Source of the DNA: Staphylococcus condimenti
GTDB lineage: Bacteria > Bacillota > Bacilli > Staphylococcales > Staphylococcaceae
Reading direction: 5' to 3'
Assembly (NCBI RefSeq): GCF_001618885.1
Contig: NZ_CP015114.1
Location: forward strand, 1,364,001 to 1,428,000
Length of the DNA: 64,000 nucleotides
Part shown: positions 11,064-23,519 of the stretch, piece after piece
Numbering within the stretch: position 1 is the stretch's first letter
Layout of the letters: every line of letters begins with the position of its first letter
Made by a program: the position numbers and the translations under genes
Notes under the pieces: model-generated
Told to the model about the DNA's origin: nothing
Seen by the model: the letters and a program-made list of their open reading frames with translations, nothing else
The model's database searches: none

Positions 11064-12598
11064 CGTTTTCGTCCTTTCTTAAAGTGATACAATTTATCGC
11101 CGAACGGCATATGTTGCAGTTCTTTATAAGTCAGCAAGTTCAACCCTGCAATGGCAGCAATAACTACTGCTACACCAGCCACAGCTGCAACAAGCAGTTC
11201 CAACATACCTGATAAGCGTTCAGTTGTCGGAAGCAGCCACATCACCAGTTGTACAGCAAGTGTCATGCCAATCATCGAAATGATTAATTTCACAACAAAC
11301 GTGCGCAAATGTCGGAAGCGGTAGAAACGGAATGCTCTCCATTGCAAAATGCCCGCAAATAAACATAATGACAATACCGTGCTGATACTCGCCCCGATAA
11401 TACCGACACGCGGAATCAATAAGAGATTCAGCAACAATTTCAATAATGCGCCTGCCGCAAAAGTAATTAAAATCAAACGTGATTGGCGACGCACTTCAAG
11501 TAGCGCGATATTAACCATAATCAATGATACACATATGACTGTCAGCATATAAATAATTAAAGTATCCGTTAACACATCATTTTTAAAGAACACACGATTC
11601 ATCAACGGCAATAAATTCATTAATCCGACACCCGCTGCCACACTGATGGTTACTGTAATTTTCAAAGAAGCATTCGCATAACGATTCATACGTTCAAAGC
11701 GGCCTTCTCTGAATGCATTTGTCAATAAAGGAATTAAGACAAAACAAAACGTCGTCGTTACAATCAGGCCGATTTGAATAAAAGAAGCTCCGCGGTCATA
11801 AATTCCTTTTTGTACAATAGATGCTTTAAAAGAAAGCCCATAGTGCTGCAATTCGCGTATAACACTGAAACTATCCATCAATTGCCATGTCGTCACAATT
11901 AAATGAGAAGCTGAGAATATGATAATTGCTGCAGTCAAACGTTTCCAAACTTGGCTTTCTATATCATTTTCACGCCATTGCCATTGAAAACGAAATGGTC
12001 TTTTCCACATCAAGAACAGCGATGCTGCTAAGAAACCGAGCGCTGAAGCAAGAATCGACCATTTTCCTATTTGATAAATCGTTTTATGGCCGATCGCAAA
12101 AACAACAATCATCGCTAAAATGATACCGACACGCACAATCTGTTCAATGACTTGCGAATAAGCCGGCAATTCCATTTGTTGCCGCGATTGATAGCTGCCC
12201 CGCAGCACACCAAGAATGCCGACTACTAAGAAACTGCAGCTCGCCATTTGTATCATCGGTGTTAAATGCATATCACCCATAATCCGTGCAATCACAGAAG
12301 CACCCAAAAAGACAACTAAAAATATCGCAAAGCAAGCCGTCTGTACCCCCATCATAACTTGGCTAATACGTTTATCTGTCCAGTTTGCTCCGAAGTTTTG
12401 CGTCACTGCACTCGGAATCGCATTCATAGATAAAATCGTAGCCAGCGATAAAAATGGATACACTTGCTGGTACGCATAAAGTCCCGCATCACCTAATACG
12501 TTTTGATAAGGTACTCGATAAATTGCACTGAGTATTTTTACCGCAATTAAAGCAAGCGTTAGAATGACCACGCCATTAAAGGCTGATTTACGCTTCAT
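11060..12598 (-). CDS. MATE/MOP-type flippase (SpoVB/MurJ-like polysaccharide biosynthesis protein, YabM type)
   Basis: 512 residues with about 14 predicted hydrophobic segments. It begins [30 protein letters not shown], the conserved first helix of the SpoVB/MurJ group, and continues with [19 protein letters not shown]. Such proteins flip lipid-linked sugars across the membrane. The substrate here cannot be told from sequence, although lipid II is a possibility for this staphylococcal group. The ORF ends in a basic stretch HFKKGRKR. It overlaps mfd by 11 bases and mazG by 4, so it is part of one transcript. Confidence 0.88.
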   Translation of the reverse strand: MKRKSAFNGVVILTLALIAVKILSAIYRVPYQNVLGDAGLYAYQQVYPFLSLATILSMNAIPSAVTQNFGANWTDKRISQVMMGVQTACFAIFLVVFLGASVIARIMGDMHLTPMIQMASCSFLVVGILGVLRGSYQSRQQMELPAYSQVIEQIVRVGIILAMIVVFAIGHKTIYQIGKWSILASALGFLAASLFLMWKRPFRFQWQWRENDIESQVWKRLTAAIIIFSASHLIVTTWQLMDSFSVIRELQHYGLSFKASIVQKGIYDRGASFIQIGLIVTTTFCFVLIPLLTNAFREGRFERMNRYANASLKITVTISVAAGVGLMNLLPLMNRVFFKNDVLTDTLIIYMLTVICVSLIMVNIALLEVRRQSRLILITFAAGALLKLLLNLLLIPRVGIIGASISTVLSLCLFAGILQWRAFRFYRFRHLRTFVVKLIISMIGMTLAVQLVMWLLPTTERLSGMLELLVAAVAGVAVVIAAIAGLNLLTYKELQHMPFGDKLYHFKKGRKR

Positions 12599-15500
12599 CC
12601 GGTATAACCATACTTTCTTCCAATGATTTCATTAGGAATTTCAAACGGTCGAACCATGCCCCTGCACGTTTATTTTTAGCCAATGTAACTTTCATCGCAC
12701 CATCTTCAACGCCGACTTTCATGTCGCGTCCTAAAGGCAAGGTTTGTTTAAATAATGCTTCACCGTTAATATCTTCTGTCCCTTTTTCTGACAGTTGGAC
12801 TTCGACTGCTTTACCAGTATCTTTAATAGACAGTACACCGACATTCAATGCATGAATACGCATTTCAACAATATCTAACAATCGTTCAACTTGAATTGGA
12901 TATTCATTGAAACGATCAATCAATTCATCTTTAATATCCATTAACTGCTCTTCATTTTCAATTTGACGGAGTTTTTTATAGATTTCAATTTTAGATTGTT
13001 CATTCGGGATATATTCTGTCGGCAGATATGCATCCATGTTCAAGTCAATTTCGATTTCTGGTGTGGTTGTTTCTTCTTTGATGCCGCGTTTTTCATTAAC
13101 CGCTTCTTCTAACATTTGTGAGTACAAGTCGAAACCGACTGAATCGATAAAGCCATGCTGCTGTTTGCCGAGCAAGTTGCCGGCACCGCGAATATTCAAA
13201 TCACGCATCGCAATTTTGAAGCCGCTGCCGAGTTCTGTAAACTCTTTGATGGCTTGCAGACGCTCTTCTGCTGTTTCTGATAATACTTTGTTTGTCGGGT
13301 GCAAGAAGTAAGCATAACCGACACGAGATGATCGACCGACACGTCCGCGCAATTGATACAATTGACTCAAACCGAAGCGGTCTGCATCTTCGATAATCAA
13401 GGTATTCGCATTCGGCACATCCACACCAGTTTCAATAATGGTTGTTGTGACTAAAATATCGTATTCTCCGTTGACGAACCCAATCATCGTATCTTCCAGT
13501 TCACGTTCTGTCATACGGCCATGCGCCACGCCGATATTAGCTTCAGGCATCAGCATCTGCAGCTGTTCTTTCTTCTCATAGATGGATTGTACTTTGTTGT
13601 ATAAATAGAATGCTTGGCCGCCGCGTGATAATTCGCGTTCAAGTGCTTCTTTGATGAAGTTTGAATTTTGTTCTAGGACGTAAGTTTGGACTGGGAAGCG
13701 ATTTTCCGGCGGTGTTTCAATAACAGACAAGTCACGTACCCCAAGCATACTCATATGCAACGTACGCGGAATAGGTGTTGCTGTTAATGTTAATACATCG
13801 ACATTCGTTTTCAGTGATTTAATACGTTCTTTGTGTCGTACACCAAAACGTTGTTCTTCATCGACCACAAGCAATCCTAAATCTTTATACTTCACATCTT
13901 TGGCTAAGAGTTTGTGTGTCCCTACGACAATATCGACTGTACCGTCTTCTAATCCTTTTTTAGTCTCTTTGACTTCTTTCGGTGTACGGAAACGGCTCAT
14001 TAATTGAATATTTACCGGGAAATCTTGCATACGTTCAATCAGTGTTTCATAGTGCTGCTGCGCTAAGATAGTTGTCGGAACTAAGAAAGCTACTTGTTTG
14101 CCTTCCATTACAGCTTTAAAAGCAGCACGAAGCGCAACTTCCGTTTTACCGTAACCTACATCACCGCAAAGCAGACGATCCATCGGACGTTCTTTTTCCA
14201 TATCGTCTTTGATTTCCACAATAGATTTACTTTGGTCTGCTGTTAAATCATATGGAAAGTCCATTTCAAATTCATGTTGCTGTTCAGAATCTGCACCATA
14301 TTGATAACCTTGCGCCATTTCACGTTCACGATATAATTCAATCAATTCATCTGCGATATCTTCAACGCTTTGTTGAACTTTCGCTTTCGTTTTCTTCCAT
14401 TCAGTACCGCCGAGTTTATTAAGTCGCGGTGTTTTATCTTCAGAAGCGACATACTTCTGTACTTGATCCATTTGATCCACAGGTACAAACAACTGGTCTG
14501 TCCCTTTATATTGGATTTTAATATAGTCGCGATGCACATCGCCGACTTCAAGTGTTTCAACACCTAAATAACGACCGACACCATGGTGGACATGAACAAC
14601 ATAATCCCCGATTTTTAAATCTTGATAAGATTTGATACGTTCAGCATTGCTCATTGTCGGTGTGCGTTTTTTAGCTTTTTTCTGTTTAGACTTGAATAAT
14701 TCACGTTCTGTCACAACAGCTAATTGCATATAAGGCAGTTCAAAACCTTCTGAAAGACTGCCTTCGACAATAACCGCATGACCGCCTTCCATATGTTCTC
14801 CTGCTTCACCTTCTACAACCGGAATATGCATTTCGTTCATCATAGATTTGACGCGTTCTTTTTTTGTTTCTGTTTCAACCAGTACGACAACTGTATAGCC
14901 GTTGTTGACATAACGCTGGAATTCAGAACGCATAATATCATATTGACCATAAAACTGTTGCACAGGTTTACTGGAGAATTTAATAATATTATTTAACTTA
15001 ACAGGCATACTGGCTGTAAAAAGTGTAAAGTACGTAATGTTTCTTGTACTTATAAGCGTTTCAAAAGCTTTATCATTCATAAATTGCTGGCCGATAAAAC
15101 CTTTTCCACTTTCAATCAATTGCGTCATAAAGTCATTGACTTCTGTTGTTAAAGTTTCTTCTGTATCTTTTACTCTGTTGTATTCATCTACAGCGATAAT
15201 CGCATTGTTGCTGATATAGTCTACTAGTGTTGCGGGCTGTTCATACATAAAAGCAACTAAACGTCGGATAACTTGGTGATCAACGAAGTTGCTGTCGAAT
15301 TGTAAAAAGCTTTCATACGTATCTTTAACATCATTGCGTACAGATTTCTCTATTTTAGGGCGCGTATTTTCATATGCTTCTTTTAATTGTGTTTTAATAC
15401 GCTTGAGCACATCATCTGTAATAATATAATCACTGGCTGATGTGATTTCTACTGTATCTTGGTTTTCTTCAGAACGTTGTGTTTCTATATCGAATTGGCG

Positions 15501-16106
15501 GATTGAATCTACTTCTGTATCAAATAATTCAATACGTACAGGCGCGCCAATAAGCGGATATATATCAATAATGCCTCCGCGTAATGAGAATTCTCCGATA
15601 TGAGACACAGCAGTTTCTCGACGATAACCCATGTCGACTAATTTATTAAGAAAATCATCAACGTCAATATCATCACCTACTGACAACTTCACTTGATGTG
15701 ATTTCCAAATATCGACAGGTGTTTGTAATTTTTTCAGACCATTTAAAGGTATGATAAAGAACCCTCGCTGTCCTTCGGCTAAGCCAGTAAGGGTACGTAC
15801 ACGTTCACTCATCAGTTGAGGACTTTGTGTAGAAAACTCCTCAGTCATAATGTCTTGGAGCGGATACTTATAAATCTCATCATCATTAATATATTGTTGA
15901 ATATCTGCCTCTAATTTATCTGCTTGATAGAGATTATTTGTAACTACGACAAGCGGACGATCAGAAGAAAGATATTTCTCTGCCATCATTGTTGCTTTGG
16001 CAGCGCCTGAAAGACCGGTTACTAAAACATTCTCTTGGCCGAATGCATCATTTAACTCTTCATATCTTTTATCTTTATTTATATAATCTGTAATTATTGA
16101 TTTCAC
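12588..16106 (-). CDS. mfd: Transcription-repair coupling factor
   Basis: 1172 residues. It removes stalled RNA polymerase at DNA lesions and recruits UvrA. The order is a UvrB-like N-terminal module, the RNA polymerase interaction domain (about 480-560; [20 protein letters not shown]), then a RecG-like translocase with Walker [17 protein letters not shown] (about 643-658), DEEQ box [14 protein letters not shown] (about 745), TATPIPRTL, the [11 protein letters not shown] motif VI, and the C-terminal TRCF domain. The 3' end overlaps the flippase gene and the 5' end overlaps pth by 4 bases. Confidence 0.98.
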   Translation of the reverse strand: MKSIITDYINKDKRYEELNDAFGQENVLVTGLSGAAKATMMAEKYLSSDRPLVVVTNNLYQADKLEADIQQYINDDEIYKYPLQDIMTEEFSTQSPQLMSERVRTLTGLAEGQRGFFIIPLNGLKKLQTPVDIWKSHQVKLSVGDDIDVDDFLNKLVDMGYRRETAVSHIGEFSLRGGIIDIYPLIGAPVRIELFDTEVDSIRQFDIETQRSEENQDTVEITSASDYIITDDVLKRIKTQLKEAYENTRPKIEKSVRNDVKDTYESFLQFDSNFVDHQVIRRLVAFMYEQPATLVDYISNNAIIAVDEYNRVKDTEETLTTEVNDFMTQLIESGKGFIGQQFMNDKAFETLISTRNITYFTLFTASMPVKLNNIIKFSSKPVQQFYGQYDIMRSEFQRYVNNGYTVVVLVETETKKERVKSMMNEMHIPVVEGEAGEHMEGGHAVIVEGSLSEGFELPYMQLAVVTERELFKSKQKKAKKRTPTMSNAERIKSYQDLKIGDYVVHVHHGVGRYLGVETLEVGDVHRDYIKIQYKGTDQLFVPVDQMDQVQKYVASEDKTPRLNKLGGTEWKKTKAKVQQSVEDIADELIELYREREMAQGYQYGADSEQQHEFEMDFPYDLTADQSKSIVEIKDDMEKERPMDRLLCGDVGYGKTEVALRAAFKAVMEGKQVAFLVPTTILAQQHYETLIERMQDFPVNIQLMSRFRTPKEVKETKKGLEDGTVDIVVGTHKLLAKDVKYKDLGLLVVDEEQRFGVRHKERIKSLKTNVDVLTLTATPIPRTLHMSMLGVRDLSVIETPPENRFPVQTYVLEQNSNFIKEALERELSRGGQAFYLYNKVQSIYEKKEQLQMLMPEANIGVAHGRMTERELEDTMIGFVNGEYDILVTTTIIETGVDVPNANTLIIEDADRFGLSQLYQLRGRVGRSSRVGYAYFLHPTNKVLSETAEERLQAIKEFTELGSGFKIAMRDLNIRGAGNLLGKQQHGFIDSVGFDLYSQMLEEAVNEKRGIKEETTTPEIEIDLNMDAYLPTEYIPNEQSKIEIYKKLRQIENEEQLMDIKDELIDRFNEYPIQVERLLDIVEMRIHALNVGVLSIKDTGKAVEVQLSEKGTEDINGEALFKQTLPLGRDMKVGVEDGAMKVTLAKNKRAGAWFDRLKFLMKSLEESMVIPDEA

Positions 16107-16675
16107 GAGACCTCACCATTATATTCATTCATCACATGATCAAATCGAGAATTAGAAACATAATCTTCAACAGCATGTGCAGAATGTTCTATTACTTTAT
16201 TCATTGTTTCCATTTCTTGTTTCGAAAATTTCTGTAATACATAATCAGGAACTGACATGCCGTTCGTCGGTCTGCCGATTCCGATACGAATACGTTTAAA
16301 GTTATCAGTGCCAAGGTGTTGAATAATCGATTTCATTCCGTTATGACCGCCGGCACTTCCTTTTTGACGCAAACGCACTTGCCCTTGCGGTAAATCCAAA
16401 TCATCGTACAGTACTAATAAATCTTCTGGATCCACATTGTAATAATCCATTAACGGACCTACAGCTTCTCCTGATAGATTCATCATTGTCATCGGTTCAA
16501 TGAATAATACTTTCTCTCCGCCAAGTCGTTCAATTGTATATGCACCGCGGAATTTTTGTTTATCTAATTTAAATTGATTGGACTCAAGCAGATAATCTAT
16601 CACTTCGAAGCCAATGTTATGTTTTGTTTGTTCGAATCGTTTACCGATATTGCCTAATCCGACAATACACTTCAT
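16103..16675 (-). CDS. pth: Peptidyl-tRNA hydrolase
   Basis: 190 residues from the ATG at 16675 ([20 protein letters not shown]), which is preceded by GGAGGAAACAGGA; a start five codons earlier would lie on that site. It cleaves peptidyl-tRNA released from ribosomes. The catalytic His20-type residue is in [22 protein letters not shown] carries the substrate Asn, and [32 protein letters not shown] the catalytic Asp and the second His. First gene of the pth-mfd run. Confidence 0.97.
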   Translation of the reverse strand: MKCIVGLGNIGKRFEQTKHNIGFEVIDYLLESNQFKLDKQKFRGAYTIERLGGEKVLFIEPMTMMNLSGEAVGPLMDYYNVDPEDLLVLYDDLDLPQGQVRLRQKGSAGGHNGMKSIIQHLGTDNFKRIRIGIGRPTNGMSVPDYVLQKFSKQEMETMNKVIEHSAHAVEDYVSNSRFDHVMNEYNGEVS

Positions 16676-17101
16676 TCCTGTTTCCTCCATCTCTATAAAT
16701 TCAATCGTTAAAATAACATTGATATCAATTATGAATGATGATGATTCAATGTTTATGTATTATGGTTTCACACCCTATCTTAACACAAAAACCTCTCAGC
16801 TTAACGAGTTAAGCATGAGAGGTCTTTGTGTTAATTTGAAAATTAAAAGTAACGAAAGAAAAATACCGCTGTCATCTTATATCTCAACAATTAAAGATAA
16901 AAGCAAAGTGTTATTCTGAAATTTTATTATACTGTATTATATCTGCGTTGTTTTTTATAATGAATAACACTTTACTATTCATATTATATTCCTAATTGCA
17001 CAAAAAAGCCTTTGCTTTAAAAATCAAAATTACGTTGTTGTTAACGCTTACAAATATAATTTTTATAGAAAACGCACCAAATTACTGTACTTTCTATTCA
17101 A
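16676..17101. other. Intergenic region between pth and rplY with palindromes, no gene seen
   Basis: AT-rich, no convincing coding frame. It contains a 55-base near-perfect palindrome (16780-16834), a 12-bp inverted repeat with a 45-base loop (16905-16916 with 16962-16973) and a small hairpin with a T-run on the minus strand (17010-17022). Several TATAAT-like hexamers occur on both strands, so an unannotated short RNA is possible but not shown. Confidence 0.6.
16780..16834. terminator. Bidirectional terminator-like palindrome
   Basis: TTAACACAAA...ACCTCTCA-GCTTAAC pairs with GTTAAGC-TGAGAGGT...TTTGTGTTAA around a 2-base loop. The GC-rich core (16791-16823) has an A-run on the left and a T-rich stretch on the right, so it can terminate transcripts on either strand. 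Confidence 0.7.
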
Positions 17102-17140
17102 TAAAAAAATACCATTTGCGCTATTCAGCACAAACGGTAT
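17102..17140 (-). terminator. Intrinsic terminator of rplY
   Basis: The hairpin ATACC(A/G)TTTG...CAAA(C)GGTAT at 17109-17140 is followed on the minus strand by seven T. It lies 24 bases beyond the rplY stop. Confidence 0.88.
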
Positions 17141-17163
17141 TTTCATATAAAGTAAGAATAAGA

Positions 17164-17805
17164 TTATTCTTCTTCTTCTTTTTCTCCAACAACTTCTGGT
17201 TCAGGAGTATCTGCATCGCCAGCTTCAACTTCTTCAATTTCAGCTTCGCTTGGTCCTTGAGTTGGAGGTACTACAGTTACAACTGTAGCTTCTGGTTCGT
17301 TTTCAATTGTGAAGTTACCAGTAGTGTTTAAATCTTCAACTGATAAGCTGTCGCCAATTTCTAATCCAGAAATTTCTACTTCAAGATATTCAGGAATGTT
17401 TTCTGGAGTAGCTGTTACTTCAAGGTTGAATAATGGTTGGTCAACTACGCCGCCTTCTTTAGCGCCTACTGCTTCACCAACTAAGTGTACAGGTACTTCA
17501 ACAGTACGTTCTTCACTCATGTTGATTGCTAAGAAGTCGATGTGAGTGATTTGGTTTTTAAGTGGATCGAATTGGTAGTCTGCAACCATTACTTTGATTG
17601 TTTTAGAACCTACGCCTAAATCGATAACACCGTTACGTCCAACTTCACGGATAACTTTGATGAATTCTACTTCATCAACTTTAACTGATACGTTTTTTTG
17701 ACCGTAACCATACATAACTGCTGGTACTTTACCTGAGTTTCTGATTGCTGTTAAATCAGAACGTCTTTGTTTACCTTGACGGATAATAGACTTTAATGAA
17801 GCCAT
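17164..17805 (-). CDS. rplY: 50S ribosomal protein L25 (general stress protein Ctc)
   Basis: 213 residues, the long Ctc form: an N-terminal 5S rRNA-binding L25 domain (about 1-90, [53 protein letters not shown]) and a C-terminal beta domain, ending in a very acidic tail ([22 protein letters not shown]). It binds loop E of 5S rRNA in the large subunit. The ATG at 17805 uses AGGTGG 9 bases upstream. A strong promoter lies about 145 bases upstream and the intervening leader is highly structured (17806-17945). A terminator separates it from prs upstream. Confidence 0.96.
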   Translation of the reverse strand: MASLKSIIRQGKQRRSDLTAIRNSGKVPAVMYGYGQKNVSVKVDEVEFIKVIREVGRNGVIDLGVGSKTIKVMVADYQFDPLKNQITHIDFLAINMSEERTVEVPVHLVGEAVGAKEGGVVDQPLFNLEVTATPENIPEYLEVEISGLEIGDSLSVEDLNTTGNFTIENEPEATVVTVVPPTQGPSEAEIEEVEAGDADTPEPEVVGEKEEEE

Positions 17806-17945
17806 TTCCTTTTTCCACCTTTCGTATTTGAGATTAGATACTGCGCTTTATTTAAGCAAAATATAATTAATCTCTCCGCACTTGCCCATCGATATATCAT
17901 CGCTTGCAAGTGTTTAATATGTTCGAACAATTAAAGTCGCGAACG
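17806..17945 (-). promoter_or_regulatory. Structured 5' leader RNA of rplY
   Basis: Between the promoter and the gene the minus-strand transcript can form several helices. CTCCG at the 5' end pairs with CGGAG and encloses two hairpins: TTTAAT..TGTTCGAACA..TATTAAA, and CACTTGC pairing with GCAAGTG. A further hairpin GAGATTA/TAATCTC follows, and then the ribosome-binding site. The layout resembles a ribosomal-protein autoregulatory leader. Since L25 binds 5S rRNA, which itself is a three-way junction, feedback control by mimicry is conceivable; that is inference. Confidence 0.55.
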
Positions 17946-17950
17946 GAGTT

Positions 17951-17979
17951 ATTATACACATTTTTCAGAATTACGTCAA
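17951..17979 (-). promoter_or_regulatory. SigA promoter of rplY
   Basis: On the minus strand TTGACG, a 17-base spacer and a perfect TATAAT (plus-strand ATTATA 17951-17956, CGTCAA 17974-17979). Confidence 0.85.
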
Positions 17980-18013
17980 CTTCCTAAAAAAATTACGCAC
18001 CAAAAATTGAAAA

Positions 18014-18049
18014 AACAATAAAAAACTGCCATTCAAGTGAACGGCAGTT
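18014..18049 (-). terminator. Intrinsic terminator of the glmU-prs transcript
   Basis: AACTGCC(G/A)TTCA pairs with its complement across a 2-base loop (18024-18049), with a T-rich tail on the minus strand, 11 bases past the prs stop. Confidence 0.9.
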
Positions 18050-18060
18050 CTTATAATATA

Positions 18061-19026
18061 TTAGTCGAATAATACGCTGACAGATTCTCTTTCGTAAACA
18101 CGTACAATTGCTTGCGCTAAAAGTCCTGCAACTGATAATTCAGTTGTATTTTCAGGTTTACGTTCATCATCTAAGCGGATTGAATTTGTTACAATCAATT
18201 CTTTAATTGCGGAGTTTTCAATACGTTCTTTAGCTGGACCAGAAAGTACTGGGTGCGTACAGCAAGCATAAACTTCTTTGGCACCTTTATCTTTCAATGC
18301 TTGTGCAGCTAAAGTAATTGTACCTGCAGTATCGATAATGTCATCAATAATAATGGCAGTACGTCCATCGATATCACCTACAATGTTCATAACTTCAGCA
18401 ACATTTGGTTTCGGACGTCGTTTATCGATAATTGCAATCGGTGTTTTTAAAATGTCTGCTAATTTACGTGCACGTGTTACACCACCGTGGTCAGGTGAGA
18501 CAACAACTGTTTCTTCAGGGTCGATATCTGGATTTTCTTTGAAATATTGTGCCAAAATCGGTACACCCATTAAGTGGTCAATCGGAATATCAAAGAAACC
18601 TTGGATTTGCGGTGCATGCAAGTCTAAAGCGATCATGCGGTCTGCGCCTGCTACTTGGATTAAGTTAGCAACAAGTTTAGCAGTAATTGGTTCACGACTG
18701 CGTGCTTTTCTATCTTGACGTGCATAACCATAATAAGGAACCACAATGTTAATTGTAGCCGCAGAAGCACGTTTACATGCGTCAATCATGATGAGTAATT
18801 CCATTAAATGTACGTTAACTGGGTAAGATGTCGGTTGAATAATAAATACGTCGCAACCTCGGATGCTTTCTTCAATATTGATTTGAATTTCGCCGTCACT
18901 GAAACGTTTTACTGAACATTTTCCTAATTCAATACCGATATCATCGGCTACCTCACGTGCAAGCGGCTCATTCCCTTTCAACGAGAAAATCTTTAAAGAT
19001 GAATTTTTATATTCATTAGCTAACAT
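18061..19026 (-). CDS. prs: Ribose-phosphate pyrophosphokinase (PRPP synthetase)
   Basis: 321 residues. It makes PRPP from ribose-5-phosphate and ATP for purine, pyrimidine, His, Trp and NAD synthesis. Motifs: [24 protein letters not shown], the flexible loop [17 protein letters not shown], the metal-binding [27 protein letters not shown] and the PRPP loop [13 protein letters not shown]. It follows glmU by about 100 bases in the conserved glmU-prs pair. The ATG at 19026 is preceded by GGAGGAC. Confidence 0.98.
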   Translation of the reverse strand: MLANEYKNSSLKIFSLKGNEPLAREVADDIGIELGKCSVKRFSDGEIQINIEESIRGCDVFIIQPTSYPVNVHLMELLIMIDACKRASAATINIVVPYYGYARQDRKARSREPITAKLVANLIQVAGADRMIALDLHAPQIQGFFDIPIDHLMGVPILAQYFKENPDIDPEETVVVSPDHGGVTRARKLADILKTPIAIIDKRRPKPNVAEVMNIVGDIDGRTAIIIDDIIDTAGTITLAAQALKDKGAKEVYACCTHPVLSGPAKERIENSAIKELIVTNSIRLDDERKPENTTELSVAGLLAQAIVRVYERESVSVLFD

Positions 19027-19128
19027 TTATAGTCCTCCATTTATTTGCATTCATGCGTTGTTCAAGTCGAACTGTTACATTACATTCTATTTAATTTTAC
19101 TGAATTGGCTCTCTGACTTCAATACTTG

Positions 19129-20523
<1,395 letters not shown>

Positions 20524-20530
20524 CTATGTT

Positions 20531-20560
20531 ATTATAATTTAACGCTGCTTGTACTTTCAA
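20531..20560 (-). promoter_or_regulatory. Candidate promoter of glmU-prs
   Basis: On the minus strand TTGAAA, an 18-base spacer and TATAAT (plus-strand ATTATA 20531-20536, TTTCAA 20555-20560), 38 bases upstream of the glmU ATG. Confidence 0.65.
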
Positions 20561-20684
20561 GACTGAACCTAGAAAGTCGTCTTGCTCCTTTGTACAAACA
20601 CCGACTTCTTATCATCATTTCATCTTGCAAACTATTTCTTAATCCTGCTGCGACAACGAACAGTCTTTCAGTTTTATCTTAGAG

Positions 20685-20715
20685 AAAAAGGCTCCCGATC
20701 TTTTGACCGAGAGCC
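20685..20715 (-). terminator. Intrinsic terminator of the ispE-purR-ridA-spoVG transcript
   Basis: GGCTCcCG pairs with CGaGAGCC (20690-20715), followed by TTTTTCTC on the minus strand, 25 bases after the spoVG stop. Confidence 0.88.
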
Positions 20716-20740
20716 TCTTCATTTCGATTATCAAATATTA

Positions 20741-21064
20741 TTAAGCTTCTTCTTCACTACCATTGTCTTCTGAATCTGATGATGGTTGTGCATTCTTATC
20801 AGGAATGACTTCATCAGTTTCATCATATACTTTCATCACTGCATCTTGAATTTCTTGTCTCATGTCTGAGTTGATCGGATGCGCGATGTCGCGGAATTCA
20901 CCATCTGGTGTACGTTTACTTGGCATTGCGACGAATAGACCTGAGTTGCCTTCAATCACGCGCAAATCATGGACTACGAATGCATCGTCAAGTGTAATAG
21001 ACACAAGCGCCTTCATTCTTCCATCAGTTTGTATTTTTCTAAGTCTTACATCTGTCACTTTCAT
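20741..21064 (-). CDS. spoVG: Regulatory protein SpoVG
   Basis: 107 residues. Residues 1-84 are the conserved SpoVG domain ([56 protein letters not shown]). The tail is acidic and variable. In S. aureus SpoVG is a nucleic-acid-binding regulator affecting capsule, antibiotic resistance and virulence gene expression, working downstream of SigB together with yabJ (ridA). The ATG at 21064 follows GGGGGG. I saw no clear SigB promoter directly in front of ridA. Confidence 0.97.
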   Translation of the reverse strand: MKVTDVRLRKIQTDGRMKALVSITLDDAFVVHDLRVIEGNSGLFVAMPSKRTPDGEFRDIAHPINSDMRQEIQDAVMKVYDETDEVIPDKNAQPSSDSEDNGSEEEA

Positions 21065-21129
21065 GTAGTGAGCCCCCCTAGTATCTCTCTCTTTTGTCTT
21101 CTAGAAGCTTTACAATATTTAATTAAAAA

Positions 21130-21510
21130 TTATTTTTCTTTTACTTGAGCGATTGCTTCTATTTCAATTTTAACATCTTTCGGCAAGCGTGCCACTTCGA
21201 CACAACTTCTAGCTGGTTTATGCGCATCGAAGAATTGGCCATAGACTTCATTGATATATTGGAAATCATTCATATCCGCAATAAAAATTGTTGTTTTCAC
21301 TACTGAGTCTAAGTCTGAACCTGCTTCTTCTAAAACATGACTTAAATTATTAAGCACTTGTCTAGTTTGAACTGCGGTTTCTTGGCTGACTAACTCGCCG
21401 AATTCATTTAATGGAATTTGGCCAGAAGTATAAACCATATCATTTATAACAATTGCTTGAGAATATGGTCCTAATGCTTCTGGTGCTTTATTAGTGTGAA
21501 TTGTTTTCAT
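21130..21510 (-). CDS. ridA: RidA family enamine/imine deaminase (YabJ)
   Basis: 126 residues, the typical RidA length. It hydrolyses reactive enamine/imine intermediates from PLP enzymes. Motifs: [13 protein letters not shown] at the N-terminus, VYTSGQIPL, and the catalytic-pocket Arg and Glu in [22 protein letters not shown] at the C-terminus. It lies between purR and spoVG as in Bacillus and staphylococci; the gap to purR is 18 bases and contains AGGAGCG. Confidence 0.97.
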   Translation of the reverse strand: MKTIHTNKAPEALGPYSQAIVINDMVYTSGQIPLNEFGELVSQETAVQTRQVLNNLSHVLEEAGSDLDSVVKTTIFIADMNDFQYINEVYGQFFDAHKPARSCVEVARLPKDVKIEIEAIAQVKEK

Positions 21511-21528
21511 GTTGTATACTCGCTCCTT

Positions 21529-22353
21529 TTATGAGAATTTAGATAACACGTTACCTTGCTCAACTTTAAAGTCTTGATTGTACTCATCGACATCAGACAG
21601 TCTGACCAAGGAAGTATAATCTTCAATCAATCTTTGTTTAACTTCTTTAGATTCTACAAGTACTGATACCCCTTTGACATGCGCTTTAAACTCATTCATC
21701 AAATTCATAACGCCGTTAATAGAGCCTCCTGCACGCATGAAATCATCAACGATAAGCACATTCGAATTTTCCTGAAGTGTACGTTTTGAAAGCACCATCG
21801 TTTCAATCTTGCGAGATGATCCCGAAACGTAGTTGATCGATACTGTAGAACCTTCTGTTACTTTATTATCCTTACGAATAACAACTACAGGTAAATTTAA
21901 TATATTTGCTACTGAATTAGCAAGAGATATACCCTTAGTCGCAATGGTTACGATTGCGTCTAAATCCTCATCCATATAAATTGTCGCAATCAAGCGTCCG
22001 ACTTTGTTCAACAACTCAGGATTTCCCATAAGATCGGATAAGAAGAGATAGCCTCCTGGCAGCAAGCGTTCTTTTTCCTGTAAGAGGCCGATGACTTCTT
22101 CAATAACTTCTTCTGCCTCCTCTTTACTCATGGTAGGACGATAAGTGACACCACCGCTGGCCCCAGCTGTTGTAACCACTGTTCCTAGTTTTTCTTTTTG
22201 CAAGGTTTCACGCACAATATGAATATCTTCACTGATTGAAGACTTCGCTTGTTTAAATTTTTTTACAAAATGCGTAAGCGGTATCAACTTATTGGGATGA
22301 CTCATTAAATAATGAGTCATGTACACAATACGCTCACTTCGTTTATAACGCAC
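21529..22353 (-). CDS. purR: Purine operon repressor PurR
   Basis: 274 residues from GTG at 22353 (VRYKRSERIVYMTHYL). That codon has AAAGGAAGG upstream, whereas the earlier in-frame TTG at 22377 has none. It contains an N-terminal winged helix (about 1-70) and a phosphoribosyltransferase-like domain with the PRPP-binding loop VLIVDDFMRAGGSINGV. PRPP relieves its repression of purine genes; in S. aureus loss of PurR also raises virulence factor expression. It starts 16 bases after ispE. A PurBox-like element lies upstream of ispE (23357-23389). Confidence 0.96.
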   Translation of the reverse strand: MRYKRSERIVYMTHYLMSHPNKLIPLTHFVKKFKQAKSSISEDIHIVRETLQKEKLGTVVTTAGASGGVTYRPTMSKEEAEEVIEEVIGLLQEKERLLPGGYLFLSDLMGNPELLNKVGRLIATIYMDEDLDAIVTIATKGISLANSVANILNLPVVVIRKDNKVTEGSTVSINYVSGSSRKIETMVLSKRTLQENSNVLIVDDFMRAGGSINGVMNLMNEFKAHVKGVSVLVESKEVKQRLIEDYTSLVRLSDVDEYNQDFKVEQGNVLSKFS

Positions 22354-22369
22354 AAGAATCCTTCCTTTC

Positions 22370-23224
22370 TTATCCAAGTAATCTGACTAAATAAACCTCA
22401 TTGCAGCACCCATGTACTGCATTATAAATATTTTGCGCTTGTTTATAGTGTTTCGCTAAGCTGTAAACTGTAGGACCGCTGCCGCTCATCAATGCAGCAT
22501 CTGCGCCACTATTGAGCATATTCTGCTTTAACTTGCGGATATTCGGGTGCATCTCCATCGAAATGGATTCTAAACAATTCGAAAGGGTCGCACAAATCGT
22601 TTCATAGTCCCCATTTTCAATCGCTTCAAGACACTTTTGCGTATTTTCTTGTTGATTACATTCTTCTCCGATTTCCAACTCTTGAAAAACACAAGCCGTA
22701 GAAATACCGACATTCGGCTTGGCAATCACTACCCAAGCTTTCGGCATTTCGTTTAAAAGATGCACCTTTTCGCCATGTCCTGTACAAATTGCTGTTTTGC
22801 TGTAAATACAAAACGGCACATCTGAACCCACATCAGCACCAAGTGCACTTAATTCATCCAAACTGAGTTGCAGATCAAAAAGCTTATTCATCGCACGCAT
22901 CGTTGCTGCAGCATCCGCTGAGCCCCCGCCTAAACCGGCAGAAACTGGAATTTCTTTTTCCAGTGTAATCGTGACCCCTTCTTTGATATCATAAGTTTTT
23001 TGCATTAATAATGCCGCTTGAGATGCTAAATTTTTAGCATTTTCAGGTACAAAGTTATAATCGACTTGAACCACAATACGCTGATCATGTCGTTTTTCGA
23101 CGGTAACACGATCATTTAAGTCCACCGTCGTCATGACCATTTCGACTTCATGAAAACCGTCATTTCGTTTATATAGTGCATCTAAGGTGAGATTAATTTT
23201 AGCAGGTGCCTTTTCGTATATCAT
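22370..23224 (-). CDS. ispE: 4-diphosphocytidyl-2-C-methyl-D-erythritol kinase
   Basis: 284 residues from ATG at 23224 ([17 protein letters not shown]) behind AAAGGAGGG. It is a GHMP kinase: the ATP loop is [20 protein letters not shown] (about 93-112) and the C-terminal motif [12 protein letters not shown]. In bacteria using the MEP route it phosphorylates CDP-methylerythritol. Staphylococci make isoprenoids by the mevalonate route, so this gene has no obvious pathway partner here, as is known for S. aureus. The biochemical role in staphylococci is therefore uncertain. Confidence 0.93.
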   Translation of the reverse strand: MIYEKAPAKINLTLDALYKRNDGFHEVEMVMTTVDLNDRVTVEKRHDQRIVVQVDYNFVPENAKNLASQAALLMQKTYDIKEGVTITLEKEIPVSAGLGGGSADAAATMRAMNKLFDLQLSLDELSALGADVGSDVPFCIYSKTAICTGHGEKVHLLNEMPKAWVVIAKPNVGISTACVFQELEIGEECNQQENTQKCLEAIENGDYETICATLSNCLESISMEMHPNIRKLKQNMLNSGADAALMSGSGPTVYSLAKHYKQAQNIYNAVHGCCNEVYLVRLLG

Positions 23225-23519
23225 ATTACCGCCCTCCTTTACATATAAAATCATTTGAGATTGGAATATCTGTGCTGAAGTAGTGTATTGTTACCTGCTT
23301 ATAGAACATTCGCACAGAAAATGATGTGCAAAATATGCATTATCGACATTATAACACGAACATTGTCTGTATTCATAATGGTTAATGTTGTGATATTGAA
23401 AAAAAGTTAGAATGATTTGTAAGTATAGATATAATTAGTTGGTATAACTCCGAAATCAAAGATTATACTTAAAAATATGAACATCTGATTTTCTATCTTT
23501 AACCGCGATTTTCGGCATT
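23225..23519. other. Promoter region of ispE-purR with a PurBox-like pair
   Basis: No coding frame. On the plus strand CGAACATT (23357-23364) and, 19 bases later, AATGTTGTG (23384-23392) resemble the inverted PurBox arrangement bound by PurR, though the second arm is imperfect. This would suit autoregulation of purR, but the match is partial. Confidence 0.4.
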
